Source: an uncultured Subdoligranulum sp.
GTDB lineage: Bacteria > Bacillota > Clostridia > Oscillospirales > Ruminococcaceae
DNA length: 64,000 nt
Direction of reading: 5' to 3'
Assembly: GCA_904374465.1 (NCBI GenBank)
Contig: CAJFFY010000002.1
Span: 55,325 to 119,324 of the forward strand
Within the stretch, counting starts at the first letter, position 1, and every line of letters begins with the position of its first letter. Positions 48,769-57,658 of the stretch are shown piece by piece. Below the pieces are notes generated by a model. The model was not told where the DNA came from. It ran no database searches and worked only from the letters and a program-made list of their open reading frames with translations. The translations under genes and the position numbers were made by a program.

Positions 48769-50307
48769 TCAGAAATCGGTACTGTGTTCTTCGGCGCGCA
48801 GGTCGTCCCGCTGCAGTTCGGCCAGCAGTTCATCCTCGCCGGCGTGGAGCAGAAGTTTCTGGCTGTACTGCTCAAACCGCGGGCACTCGTTGTCTGCCAG
48901 GAAGGGGGCGGAATCCGGCCCCAGAGCCAGTTCGTTCACAAAGACCACCATCTCCTGTCCGTCGGGGAAGGCACGCTCCATAAAATCGAAGGCGGCTTCC
49001 AGGGCGTCGGAGGCAGTGGCTACTGCCTCCTCCCGGGCCTGGACCTGGCGGTTGAACGCACCGCGCACGGTGTCAAAGGCATCGTCAGCATCCAGGCAGC
49101 CGGCCAACGGATCCCCCCAGCGGTCCAGCAAGGCCGCGGCACGGGTCCGGGTGGCCAGTTCGGCTGCGGTCATGGTGCCGGAGGTCTTGCCGGCCTCCAG
49201 GCGTGCGCGGTAGGCCTTGCACTGCTCGGCAAAGAGGGCAGCCGGTGTGCCGTCTTCCGGCATCTGGTTCAGTGCCCGTTTGAAGCTGCGCAGCTGCTGG
49301 TAGCAGGCATCGGTGACGGCATCGGCGCGCCGGGCTGCGGCAAAGCGGGTGTTCAGCCCCGCCAGCAGCAGACTTACCAGACTGATACGCTCGTCAAAGC
49401 TGGCGTCCAGCGCCCGTTCCAGCACGGCATCAAAGGGTTTGCCCTGCAGGATGTCCTCCACGCCGTAGTCCTGATGATACTTGCGGTAGAGCACCCAGTA
49501 GGCGGCAAAGTCCCGGGCAATTTCGGGGTGACGCAGGTACTGGCCGATGACCCCTTCGTCCACCGGCAGATCCAGCTTGTCGGCTGCCTGCAAAAAGGCG
49601 GAAAGGTCCTCCCAGCCACGGGCGGTGACAAACTGCGGGCCGTCCACATCGTTTTCGATTTTGTAGAAGTGCTGGGGGCGCAGTTCCAGGTAGGCCATCA
49701 CGGCGGGGTGCAGCCGGTGGGCGCGGGCGTAGGTCTGCCAGACGGTGAGTTTGGGCTCAATGTCGATGCGGCGCACCCGGTCCAGCGTAACCAGGTCGAA
49801 CTCCCGCACGCTCTTGTTGTATTCCGGCGGGTTGCCGGCGGCCACGATAACCCAGCCTTCCGGCACGGCCTGGTTGCCAAAGGTCTTGCACTGCAGGAAC
49901 TGCAGCATGGTGGGCGCCAGCGTTTCGCTGACGCAGTTGATCTCGTCGATGAACAGAATGCCGTTTTTCTTGCCGGTGCGTTCCATGGCGGCATAGACAC
50001 TGGCAATGATCTCGCTCATGGTGTACTCGGTCACACTGCGGGTTTTGCCGCCGTAGTTCCGCTCCCGGATAAACGGCAGACCCACGGCACTTTGCCGGGT
50101 GTGGTGGGTGATGGTGTAGGCCACCAGAGCAATGTTGCACTCCTCAGCGATCTGCTCCATGATCTGGGTTTTGCCCACACCCGGAGGTCCCATCAGCAGG
50201 ATGGGACGTTGGCGCACCGGCGGAATCAGCGGCGCGCCGGTATCGTCACAGGCCAGATAGGCCTGTACGGTATGTTTGATTTCCTCTTTGGCACGTTGGA
50301 TGTCCAT
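48769..50307 (-). CDS. MoxR-type AAA+ ATPase
   Basis: A 512-residue ATPase. Walker A GPPGVGKT at residues 40-47; Walker B ILFIDEIN near 116-123; sensor region AAGNPPEYNK; arginine finger RVRRID. The C-terminal 250 residues are a non-catalytic helical extension. MoxR proteins act with VWA proteins as chaperones or metal inserters. It is the last gene of a three-gene operon whose other members encode a VWA/metallopeptidase-like protein and an LRR protein; starts are preceded by AAAGGAAG (50312-50319) and gaps are 3-12 bases. Confidence 0.88.
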   Translation of the reverse strand: MDIQRAKEEIKHTVQAYLACDDTGAPLIPPVRQRPILLMGPPGVGKTQIMEQIAEECNIALVAYTITHHTRQSAVGLPFIRERNYGGKTRSVTEYTMSEIIASVYAAMERTGKKNGILFIDEINCVSETLAPTMLQFLQCKTFGNQAVPEGWVIVAAGNPPEYNKSVREFDLVTLDRVRRIDIEPKLTVWQTYARAHRLHPAVMAYLELRPQHFYKIENDVDGPQFVTARGWEDLSAFLQAADKLDLPVDEGVIGQYLRHPEIARDFAAYWVLYRKYHQDYGVEDILQGKPFDAVLERALDASFDERISLVSLLLAGLNTRFAAARRADAVTDACYQQLRSFKRALNQMPEDGTPAALFAEQCKAYRARLEAGKTSGTMTAAELATRTRAAALLDRWGDPLAGCLDADDAFDTVRGAFNRQVQAREEAVATASDALEAAFDFMERAFPDGQEMVVFVNELALGPDSAPFLADNECPRFEQYSQKLLLHAGEDELLAELQRDDLRAEEHSTDF

Positions 50308-50310
50308 GGG

Positions 50311-51630
50311 TTATCTTCCTTTCGGTTGGCTTAAAAACTCCTCCGGCTGCAGGACCAGCTTCATGGCCCAGGGCGGTACATCGGGCGGAACCTCTCCGTT
50401 TTCCAGGAAGAGAAACGCCACATCGAAGGGCGGACGTTTGGCCGGATAGATGCCCTTGCCGTCGGTAAAGTAGAGTACGCCCTGCATGTCCCGCAGAGGA
50501 CCTTCGGTGCGCAGCTGTTCTATGCGGGCAAAGGCCGGACGGAAGTCTGTGCCGCCGCCCCCCACCAGGGTAAAGGATTCGGTGTAGCGGTCCAGGGCTT
50601 CCAGGTCGTACAGCCAGGTTTCGTCCCGGACGGCGTTGTCCGCCTGCATGACCAGGATACGGCATTGCCGGAAAAAACTGTCCTGACTGGTCAGCAGGGT
50701 AAAGGTCTCCCGCAGAAAATTCTTCACCAGTTCCCCGGCGGTGGATTCGCTGGTATCCAGCACAATCACAAAGTCACGGATCTTTTTGCTTTCCCGGCTT
50801 TCCAGCGGTTCAATCAGCGGCATTTTCCCGTAGGTACGCAGGCCGTAGGTGTAATAGCCCAGGTCGAATTCGTCCAAATCCAGGTGGGGTTCCTCCCGCC
50901 AGACGGCAAACCGGCGCAAAAAATCCTTGTAACTGCGTCGGCTGCGGCTGGCCTGTACCTGGGCTTGCAAGGCCTGGGCTCCTTCGCTTTCACCCGCCTG
51001 CCGGCCGGATTCCTCCATGCTCAGCTGGGTCTGACGGCCCATCTGTTCCCACTGTTTCCCCTTCACCTGGGCCGAAGGGCTGTTGGGGTCGGCGGGCCAC
51101 AGGCGGTGGTCGTCACAGTAAAACTCCCGCTGGTATTTTTCGAGGGTGGCGGCATCGGTGGTTGACAACACCCGGTAGATCGGTCCCGCCGCTAGGAACT
51201 GGCAGCTTTGCTGCAACCGGGCATAGGTCTGCTGGCGCAGCCAGCCCACCGGCCGGGTGGTGGCGGGGGTGCGCAGCGAATCCAGAATGTATTCCACCGC
51301 TATGTCGCAGGCCAGACCCCACAAGGCCGGGTCCCGCCGGTCCCGCAGCCACAAATGGCGCAAAATACAGTGCAGCAGACTGTGCAGATAGGCCCGGGGC
51401 AGGTACCGGCGGTTTTTGCGGTAGAGGGACAGCACCCAGGCAGGGGGATAGTACAGACTGGCACCGTCGGTGGCCAGGGCATTCTGGGTGCTGTGCAGCG
51501 GGGCAGGGGGCAGGGCGCCCAGCGCAGCGTTCAGGTACCGCTGGTCCAGATAGAGCTCGCCGCGGATCTGCTCCATCACGCGACGGGCCATGATGTCTTC
51601 CCATTGGGTTTGGGTTTCGGTGTGTGGCAT
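50311..51630 (-). CDS. VWA-domain protein with N-terminal metallopeptidase-like region (DUF2201)
   Basis: A 439-residue partner of the MoxR ATPase. The N-terminal half has HSLLHCILRHLW, resembling the HExxH zinc helix of the DUF2201 metallopeptidase-like family (the Glu is replaced by Leu, so activity is doubtful). A charged linker follows (about 190-240). The C-terminal von Willebrand A domain has the MIDAS motif DTSES and a later GGGGTDFRPAF (metal-site Thr/Asp). It probably binds a substrate that MoxR remodels. GGAGGGG (51635-51641) precedes the ATG; 3 bases separate it from the MoxR gene. Confidence 0.82.
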   Translation of the reverse strand: MPHTETQTQWEDIMARRVMEQIRGELYLDQRYLNAALGALPPAPLHSTQNALATDGASLYYPPAWVLSLYRKNRRYLPRAYLHSLLHCILRHLWLRDRRDPALWGLACDIAVEYILDSLRTPATTRPVGWLRQQTYARLQQSCQFLAAGPIYRVLSTTDAATLEKYQREFYCDDHRLWPADPNSPSAQVKGKQWEQMGRQTQLSMEESGRQAGESEGAQALQAQVQASRSRRSYKDFLRRFAVWREEPHLDLDEFDLGYYTYGLRTYGKMPLIEPLESRESKKIRDFVIVLDTSESTAGELVKNFLRETFTLLTSQDSFFRQCRILVMQADNAVRDETWLYDLEALDRYTESFTLVGGGGTDFRPAFARIEQLRTEGPLRDMQGVLYFTDGKGIYPAKRPPFDVAFLFLENGEVPPDVPPWAMKLVLQPEEFLSQPKGR

Positions 51631-51642
51631 ACAGCCCCTCCG

Positions 51643-52554
51643 TTACAAATCGTCAAAATCATACTGCTTGGCGGCGCGCCTGGGTTTTGCCAGCAGAATG
51701 GTGGCTCCGGCACTCCAACCGGCCCGGGCACATTGGGACGCGGCCTCCCGCACCGGCAGGCCCAACCCGGTCAGGAGGCGCAAGGCGGCCTCGTCCCGCC
51801 CGGCAATCGTCAGGGAAAAGGCTGCGTCCGGATGGGCAGCCAGATAGGCCTCATAGTCGGTCCGGGCCTGCGCACTCAGGGCAAAGGGATACAGCAGGCG
51901 CCCCAGCGCCATGCGGCAGAGCTTCTCCTGGGCTTCGCCCACACAGGCCTGGGCAAAGGTGGCATCGTAGGCGGAAAAATCCACCGCGCCGCCGGCAAAG
52001 CACTGGCGCATGCGGTACCCCTCGCCTTCGATGCTGTGGTTGAAGATGTGGGCGGGAGTGTTTTCGTCCAACCATTCAAAATACTCGGGATAGAACAGCC
52101 GGGCCCCCGGCGCCCCGGTAAATTCCACCGCTACGTCGGCGCTGACGGCGCCCAGCAGTTTTTTCAAGCCGGTGTCCTCATCGGGAGCAGCGTGCAGCAC
52201 AAAGGTCTGCAGGGACCGGCAGTTGGTGAAAAGATCGCTGCCCAGACTTTCCAGCAGGGGACCCACTTCCACCCGGCGCAGGCGATGACAGTTGTAGAAC
52301 ACTGCGCTGTGCAAAACCCGCAAGGTGTCGGGCAGGACCACTTCCTCCAGAAAATCCCCCGTCACCTCGTGGGTTTCCTGACTGTCCGCAGGCCACCGGA
52401 ACCCTTGGGTCACCGGGCGCGCCGCAAAACAATAGGGGCCCAGCTCGGTGACCGGGCGCCCCGCCACTTCGCGGGGAAGCACCGGGCAGGGAGAGTCCCC
52501 CAATACGCGCAAAATCCGTGCGCCCGCCCCGCAGGGCTGCCATACCACCGTCAT
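51643..52554 (-). CDS. Leucine-rich-repeat (BspA-like) protein of the MoxR/VWA operon
   Basis: A 303-residue protein. Residues about 30-140 contain BspA/TpLRR-type units (VTELGPYCFAARP; EEVVLPDTLRVLHSAVFYNC; LRRVEVGPLLESLGSDLFTNC), each with the typical L..I.LP..L..I...AF..C cadence. The C-terminal half (about 160-303) is helical with several ankyrin-like Ala/Leu motifs (DAAFSLTIAGRDEAALRLLTGLG). No signal peptide, so it works in the cytoplasm, perhaps as the substrate-recognition or scaffold subunit of the complex. GGGAGGATC precedes ATG 52554. First gene of the operon. Confidence 0.75.
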   Translation of the reverse strand: MTVVWQPCGAGARILRVLGDSPCPVLPREVAGRPVTELGPYCFAARPVTQGFRWPADSQETHEVTGDFLEEVVLPDTLRVLHSAVFYNCHRLRRVEVGPLLESLGSDLFTNCRSLQTFVLHAAPDEDTGLKKLLGAVSADVAVEFTGAPGARLFYPEYFEWLDENTPAHIFNHSIEGEGYRMRQCFAGGAVDFSAYDATFAQACVGEAQEKLCRMALGRLLYPFALSAQARTDYEAYLAAHPDAAFSLTIAGRDEAALRLLTGLGLPVREAASQCARAGWSAGATILLAKPRRAAKQYDFDDL

Positions 52555-52640
52555 ACCGATCCTCCCTCTTTACAATATCGCCATTATAGCATAAAATAGG
52601 TGTGCAAGGAATACAGAAGAGGAGAAAAACAGCGTTCATC

Positions 52641-54005
52641 ATGCGTACTGTCAAACAAACGGATATCCTGACCGGCAGCATTCCCCGGCAGCTGCTGGTC
52701 TTCTTTCTGCCCATCTGGTTCGGCACGTTGTTCCAGCAGCTGTACAACACCGCCGACACTCTCATTGTGGGCAACTTCGTGGGGACCAACGCCCTGGCGG
52801 CCGTGGGGGCCACCGGTGCCTTCGTCAACCTGCTGGTGGGGTTGTTCGTGGGGCTGTGCAGCGGTGCCGGTGTGGTGGTGGCCCAAAGCTACGGCGCCAA
52901 GGATCTGGACGCCGTGGACCGGCAGGTACACACGGCGTTGGTGTTCAGCGTGGCGATCGGCGCCCTGCTCACGGTGCTGGGGCTGCTTTCCGCCGAGCCG
53001 GTGCTGCGCCTGATGGGAACCCCGCAGGAAATTCTGGGCGATGCAGCGCTCTATCTGCGCATCTACTTCTTGGGCATGATTCCCCAGATCCTGTACAATA
53101 TGGGCACCAACATCCTGCGGGCGGCGGGGGATTCCAAGCGACCGCTCTACTTCCTCATTGTGGCTTCGCTGGTCAACATTGTGCTGGACGTGGTCTTCAT
53201 TGCGGGATTTCACTGGGGTGTGGCCGGTGCCGCACTGGCAACGGTACTCAGCCAGATTGCCAGCGCGGTGCTGACGCTGCGCTGCCTGGCCGGTTCCCAG
53301 GGCATGCCCTGGCATCTGTCCGCCGCCAAGCTGCGGATGGAACGAACCATCCTGACCGCCATCTGCATGATCGGTATCCCGGCGGCGGCCCAGAGCGCGC
53401 TGTACAATGTCAGCAACTTGATGATCCAGAGCTGTATGAACGGGTTTGGCACCAACACCATTGCGGCATGGGGCGTGTACGGCAAGATCGACTTTATTTT
53501 CTGGATGACCATCAACTCGCTGGGCATTGCCATCACCACCTTTGCGGGGCAGAATTTCGGCGCCCGGCAGTATGACCGGGTACACCGGGGCATCCGCATC
53601 TGCCTGGGCATGGCCGCAGGCATTACGGTAGCCATCAGCGTGGTGTTCTATCTGGCGGCGGAACCGCTGTTCCAGCTGTTCAGCCAGGACCCGGAGGTCA
53701 TCACCGTGGGCGTGGAGATGATGCATGTGCTGGTACCGGCCTATGTGACCTACGTCTGCATCGAGATTTTTTCCGGTGCTCTGCGCGGCTGCGGGGATGT
53801 GCGGGTGCCCACCCTGATCACGGTGGTGGGCGTCTGCGGGCTGCGGATTCTGTGGTTGGTGTTGGCGGTGCCGGTCTGGCATTCGGTGGCCACGGTGGAA
53901 CTCAGCTACCCCATCACCTGGGTACTGGCTTCGTTGCTCTTCATCGTTTATTACAAGCGGGGGCACTGGCTGCAGCGCTGCATTGCGGCGCGCCACGGCG
54001 CTTGA
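52641..54005 (+). CDS. MATE-family multidrug/cation efflux transporter
   Basis: A 454-residue 12-helix antiporter of the MATE family (NorM/DinF superfamily). Recognisable features: N-terminal LLVFFLPIWFGTLFQQLYNTAD, LIVGNFVGTNALAAVGATGAF, VAQSYGAKDLDAV, and later AGDSKRPLYFLIVASLVNIVLD and IEIFSGALRGCGDVRVP. Exports drugs or organic cations using Na+ or H+. ATG 52641 is preferred; a GTG at 52602 in the same frame overlaps the likely -10 (TAAAAT, 52592-52597) and is not supported. GAGGAG at 52618-52623 is distant (about 17 bases). Confidence 0.88.
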   Translation: MRTVKQTDILTGSIPRQLLVFFLPIWFGTLFQQLYNTADTLIVGNFVGTNALAAVGATGAFVNLLVGLFVGLCSGAGVVVAQSYGAKDLDAVDRQVHTALVFSVAIGALLTVLGLLSAEPVLRLMGTPQEILGDAALYLRIYFLGMIPQILYNMGTNILRAAGDSKRPLYFLIVASLVNIVLDVVFIAGFHWGVAGAALATVLSQIASAVLTLRCLAGSQGMPWHLSAAKLRMERTILTAICMIGIPAAAQSALYNVSNLMIQSCMNGFGTNTIAAWGVYGKIDFIFWMTINSLGIAITTFAGQNFGARQYDRVHRGIRICLGMAAGITVAISVVFYLAAEPLFQLFSQDPEVITVGVEMMHVLVPAYVTYVCIEIFSGALRGCGDVRVPTLITVVGVCGLRILWLVLAVPVWHSVATVELSYPITWVLASLLFIVYYKRGHWLQRCIAARHGA

Positions 54006-54023
54006 ACACACAGCAAAAGAAAA

Positions 54024-54052
54024 AGACCGACGCGGCGGCGTCGGTCTTTTTT
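54024..54052. terminator. Bidirectional terminator between MATE and glnS
   Basis: GACCGACGC pairs with GCGTCGGTC around GGCG, preceded by AAAAA and followed by TTTTTT. Confidence 0.9.
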
Positions 54053-54057
54053 GTATC

Positions 54058-55719
54058 TTACAGTTTGAAGCTGTCTTTCAGCGTCACAATGCGGTTGTAG
54101 ACGCCGGGGTTCTTGCTGTCGGGGGTGAAGTAGCCGGTGCGCACAAACTGGAAACGCTCGCCGGGCTTGGCATCCCGCAGGCTTTCTTCCAGCTTGGCGT
54201 TGGCAACGACGGTCACGCTCTCGGGGTTGAGGTAATCCTTGAAGTCGGCGTCGTCAGGGATGCTGTTCATGTTGGCTTCGGTAAACAGCTTGTCGTACAG
54301 GCGAACCTCCGCCTCCACGCAGTGGGCACAGCTGACCCAGTGGATGGTACCGCGCACCTTGCGACCGTCGGCAGGATTGCCGTTCTTGGTTTCCAGATCG
54401 GCTTCGGCGTGAATGGCTGTGATGTTGCCGGCCTCGTCCTTGTCCACACCGGTGCAGCGTACCAGATAAGCGCCCATCAAACGTACTCCCTTGCCCAGGG
54501 TCAGCCGCTTGAACTTCGGCGGCGGTACCTCAAAGAAGTCGCTGCGGTCAATCCAGACCTCCCGGGTGAAGGCCACCTGGCGGGTGGAAGTGTCGTTGGC
54601 ATCGCGGTTGGGGTTGTTGGGCAGGTCAAAGTACTCGCAGCCGTCCTCGGGGTAGTTGTCGATGATCAGTTTTACGGGATCCAGTACCGCCACACGGCGC
54701 TGGGCGTTCAGCTCCAGCTCGGCGCGCAGCACAGCTTCCAGCTGGCGCATATCCACCAGGCTGTCCGCCTTGGAGATGCCGGCCTCCTTCACGAAGGTGA
54801 AGATGCTGGTGGGGGTGTAACCGCGGCGGCGCAGACCGCTCAGGGTGGGCATACGGGGATCATCCCAGCCGTCCACGATATTCTTTTCCACCAGTTCCCG
54901 CAGGTAGCGTTTGCTCATGACGGTATTGGTCACGTTCAGGCGGGCAAACTCGCGCTGCTTCGGGAATTCGGTGCCGAAAAGGTTGGTGATGACCCACTCG
55001 TACAGGGGACGATGGTTCTCAAACTCCAGGCTGCACAGGCTGAAGGTGATTCCCTCGATGGCGTCCTGAATGGGATGGGCAAAGTCATACAGGGGGTAGA
55101 TGCACCACTTGTCCCCCTGACGATGATGGGTTACATGCTTGATGCGGTAGATCGCCGGGTCGCGCAGATTCATGTTGGGGCTGGCCAGGTCGATCTTGGC
55201 GCGCAGCGTCTTTTCGCCGTCGGCAAATTCGCCGGCACGCATGCGGCGGAACAAGTCCAGGTTTTCTTCCGGCGTGCGGTCCCGGTAGGGGCTGGGACGG
55301 CTGGGTTTGCCGGCATCATTGCCGCGGTATTCCTGCATCTCCTCCCGGGTCAGGTCATCCACATACGCCTTGCCCTCCCGGATCAGCTTTTCGGCGTATT
55401 CGTAGCAGCGTTCAAAGTAGTCGCTGCCGTAAAAAATGCCGCCGTTGGGGTCGGCCCCCAGCCAATGCAGATCCTGCAGGATGCTCTGTACATATTCGTC
55501 GCCTTCCCGGGCGGGGTTGGTGTCGTCAAAGCGCAGGTTGAATTTACCGCCGTAGTGTTTGGCGATGGTGTAGTTGATGAAAATGGCCTTGGCCGAACCG
55601 ATATGCAGGTATCCGTTGGGCTCCGGCGGAAAACGGGTATGCACGGTGTCAACCTTGCCCTCGGCAAGGTCGGCGTCGATGATCTCCGTCAAAAAGTTGG
55701 AAAATTTTTCTTCTGCCAT
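54058..55719 (-). CDS. glnS: Glutaminyl-tRNA synthetase
   Basis: A 553-residue class Ib synthetase charging tRNA-Gln. HIGH-type motif GYLHIGSAK (His39-Gly41-Ser42) and KMSKS-like NTVMSKRYLRE. Other features: PPEPNGYLHIG, NLRFDDTNPAREGDEYV, CIYPLYDFAHPIQDAIEGI, ELNAQRRVAVLDPVKL (anticodon domain). GlnRS is not universal in Firmicutes, many of which make Gln-tRNA via GatCAB, so its presence is informative. ATG 55719 is preferred because GGGGTG lies just upstream; a GTG at 55728 is possible. Confidence 0.92.
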   Translation of the reverse strand: MAEEKFSNFLTEIIDADLAEGKVDTVHTRFPPEPNGYLHIGSAKAIFINYTIAKHYGGKFNLRFDDTNPAREGDEYVQSILQDLHWLGADPNGGIFYGSDYFERCYEYAEKLIREGKAYVDDLTREEMQEYRGNDAGKPSRPSPYRDRTPEENLDLFRRMRAGEFADGEKTLRAKIDLASPNMNLRDPAIYRIKHVTHHRQGDKWCIYPLYDFAHPIQDAIEGITFSLCSLEFENHRPLYEWVITNLFGTEFPKQREFARLNVTNTVMSKRYLRELVEKNIVDGWDDPRMPTLSGLRRRGYTPTSIFTFVKEAGISKADSLVDMRQLEAVLRAELELNAQRRVAVLDPVKLIIDNYPEDGCEYFDLPNNPNRDANDTSTRQVAFTREVWIDRSDFFEVPPPKFKRLTLGKGVRLMGAYLVRCTGVDKDEAGNITAIHAEADLETKNGNPADGRKVRGTIHWVSCAHCVEAEVRLYDKLFTEANMNSIPDDADFKDYLNPESVTVVANAKLEESLRDAKPGERFQFVRTGYFTPDSKNPGVYNRIVTLKDSFKL

Positions 55720-55849
55720 AAATCGCACCCCAAAATTTTAGTGTCCCTTTATTGTACACTACTTGCCGACAAATGGCAAGTGGATGCGGCAGGGAAACAC
55801 CGCATACAAAAGCCCTCCGGCCCTGTGGGGCCGGAGGGAAAAAGAGTCA

Positions 55850-57658
55850 TCAGGAATCGGAATCCAGTTTCAGGACGGCGGTGAAGGCTTCGCTGGGCAA
55901 AGTCACGCTGCCCAGCTGACGCATCTTCTTTTTGCCTTCCTTCTGCTTTTCCAGCAGCTTTTTCTTGCGGGTGATGTCGCCGCCGTAGCACTTGGCCAGC
56001 ACGTCCTTGCGCATGGCCTTGACGGTCTCCCGGGCGATGATCTTGCCGCCCACGGCCGCCTGGATGGGAATTTCAAACAGCGCGCGGGGGATGTTCTCTT
56101 TCAGCTTTTCGCAGATGCGGCGGCCCTTGGCGTAGGCATTGTCCGAGAAGACGATCATGGACAGGGCGTCCACCGGGTCGCCGTTGAGCAGGAAGTCCAG
56201 CCGCACCAGCTTGCTCTCGTGCCAGCCTTCCCATTCATAGTCGTAGCTGGCGTAGCCGCGGCTGCGGGACTTGATGGCGTCAAAGAAGTCATAGACAATC
56301 TCACCCAGCGGCAGCTGGTAATGCAGGTCCACACGGGTCTCGTCCATATACTTCATATCCACCAGCACGCCGCGCTTGGCCTGACACAGGTCCATCAGCG
56401 GCCCCACGTAGTCATTGGGGGTATAGATGTGGGCGTTGACGAAGGGCTCTTCCTGTTTGACAATGCGGGTCGGGTCGGGGTAGGCGGCGGGATTGTCGAT
56501 AATCTCCACCGTGCCGTCGGTCAGGGTCAGGCGATACTGAACGCCGGGCGTGGTGGTGATCAGGTCCAGATCAAACTCCCGTTCCAGACGTTCGGTGATG
56601 ATCTCCATGTGCAGAAGTCCCAGGAATCCGCAGCGGAAACCGAAGCCCAGGGCGGCGCTGGTTTCCGGCTCGAAGCTCAGCGAAGCATCGTTGAGCTGCA
56701 GCTTTTCCAGGGCGTCCTTCAGGTCGGGGTAGTCGGCGCCGTCGGCGGGGTAGATACCGCAGAACACCATGGGCGTCACGGTGCGGAAACCGGGCAGCGG
56801 TTCCGCCGTGGGGTTGGCGGCCAGGGTGACGGTGTCGCCCACCCGGGTATCCCGCACGGTCTTGATGCTGGCTGTCAGATATCCCACCTCGCCGGCCTCC
56901 AGTTTGTCGCAGGGGGTCAGGCTGGTGGCGCCCATATGGCCCACTTCCACCAGCTGGAACTCGGCGCCGGTGCTCATCAGCCGGATGGTGTCCCCGGGCT
57001 TGACGGTGCCCTCAAAGACGCGCACATAGACGATGACGCCCTTGTAGCTGTCGTAGATGGAGTCGAAGATCAGTGCTTTCAGCGGCTTGTCCGCATCGCC
57101 GGTGGGGGCGGGAATCTCCTTGACCACGCACTCCAGCACGTCCTTGACGCCGATGCCCAGCTTGGCGGACACACGGGGCGCCTCCATGCAGGGCAGGCCG
57201 ATGACATCCTCCACCTCTTTGGCCACCGTGTCGGGGTCGGCACTGGGCAGGTCGATTTTGTTCAGGATCGGCACCACTTCCAGGTTGTGGTCCAGGGCCA
57301 GGTAGCAGTTGGCCAGCGTCTGGGCTTCCACGCCCTGGCTGGCATCCACCACCAGCACGGCACCTTCGCAGGCAGCCAGACTGCGGCTGACTTCGTACTG
57401 GAAGTCCACGTGGCCCGGGGTGTCGATGAGGTTCAGTTCATAGGTCTTGCCGTCATCGGCCTTGTAACGCATGGTCACGGCGCGGGCCTTGATGGTGATG
57501 CCGCGCTCCTTCTCAATGTCCATGTCGTCCAGCACCTGGTCGGTCATGGTGCGCTTGTCAACGCTGTCGGTCAGCTCCAGCATACGGTCCGACAAGGTGG
57601 ACTTGCCGTGGTCGATGTGGGCGATGATACAAAAGTTGCGGATCGTATCGCGAGCCAT
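55850..57658 (-). CDS. lepA: Elongation factor 4 (LepA) translational GTPase
   Basis: A 602-residue GTPase that back-translocates stalled ribosomes. G1 loop AHIDHGKST (residues 13-21), G2/G3 LIDTPGHVDF, G4 NKIDLP, then domain II VIVYVRVFEGTVKPGD, domain IV FGFRCGFLGLLHMEII and the C-terminal LepA-specific tail GDITRKKKLLEKQKEGKKKMRQLG. ATG 57658 overlaps the alr stop (TGATG), so they are co-translated. A longer open frame upstream lacks a ribosome binding site. Confidence 0.95.
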   Translation of the reverse strand: MARDTIRNFCIIAHIDHGKSTLSDRMLELTDSVDKRTMTDQVLDDMDIEKERGITIKARAVTMRYKADDGKTYELNLIDTPGHVDFQYEVSRSLAACEGAVLVVDASQGVEAQTLANCYLALDHNLEVVPILNKIDLPSADPDTVAKEVEDVIGLPCMEAPRVSAKLGIGVKDVLECVVKEIPAPTGDADKPLKALIFDSIYDSYKGVIVYVRVFEGTVKPGDTIRLMSTGAEFQLVEVGHMGATSLTPCDKLEAGEVGYLTASIKTVRDTRVGDTVTLAANPTAEPLPGFRTVTPMVFCGIYPADGADYPDLKDALEKLQLNDASLSFEPETSAALGFGFRCGFLGLLHMEIITERLEREFDLDLITTTPGVQYRLTLTDGTVEIIDNPAAYPDPTRIVKQEEPFVNAHIYTPNDYVGPLMDLCQAKRGVLVDMKYMDETRVDLHYQLPLGEIVYDFFDAIKSRSRGYASYDYEWEGWHESKLVRLDFLLNGDPVDALSMIVFSDNAYAKGRRICEKLKENIPRALFEIPIQAAVGGKIIARETVKAMRKDVLAKCYGGDITRKKKLLEKQKEGKKKMRQLGSVTLPSEAFTAVLKLDSDS

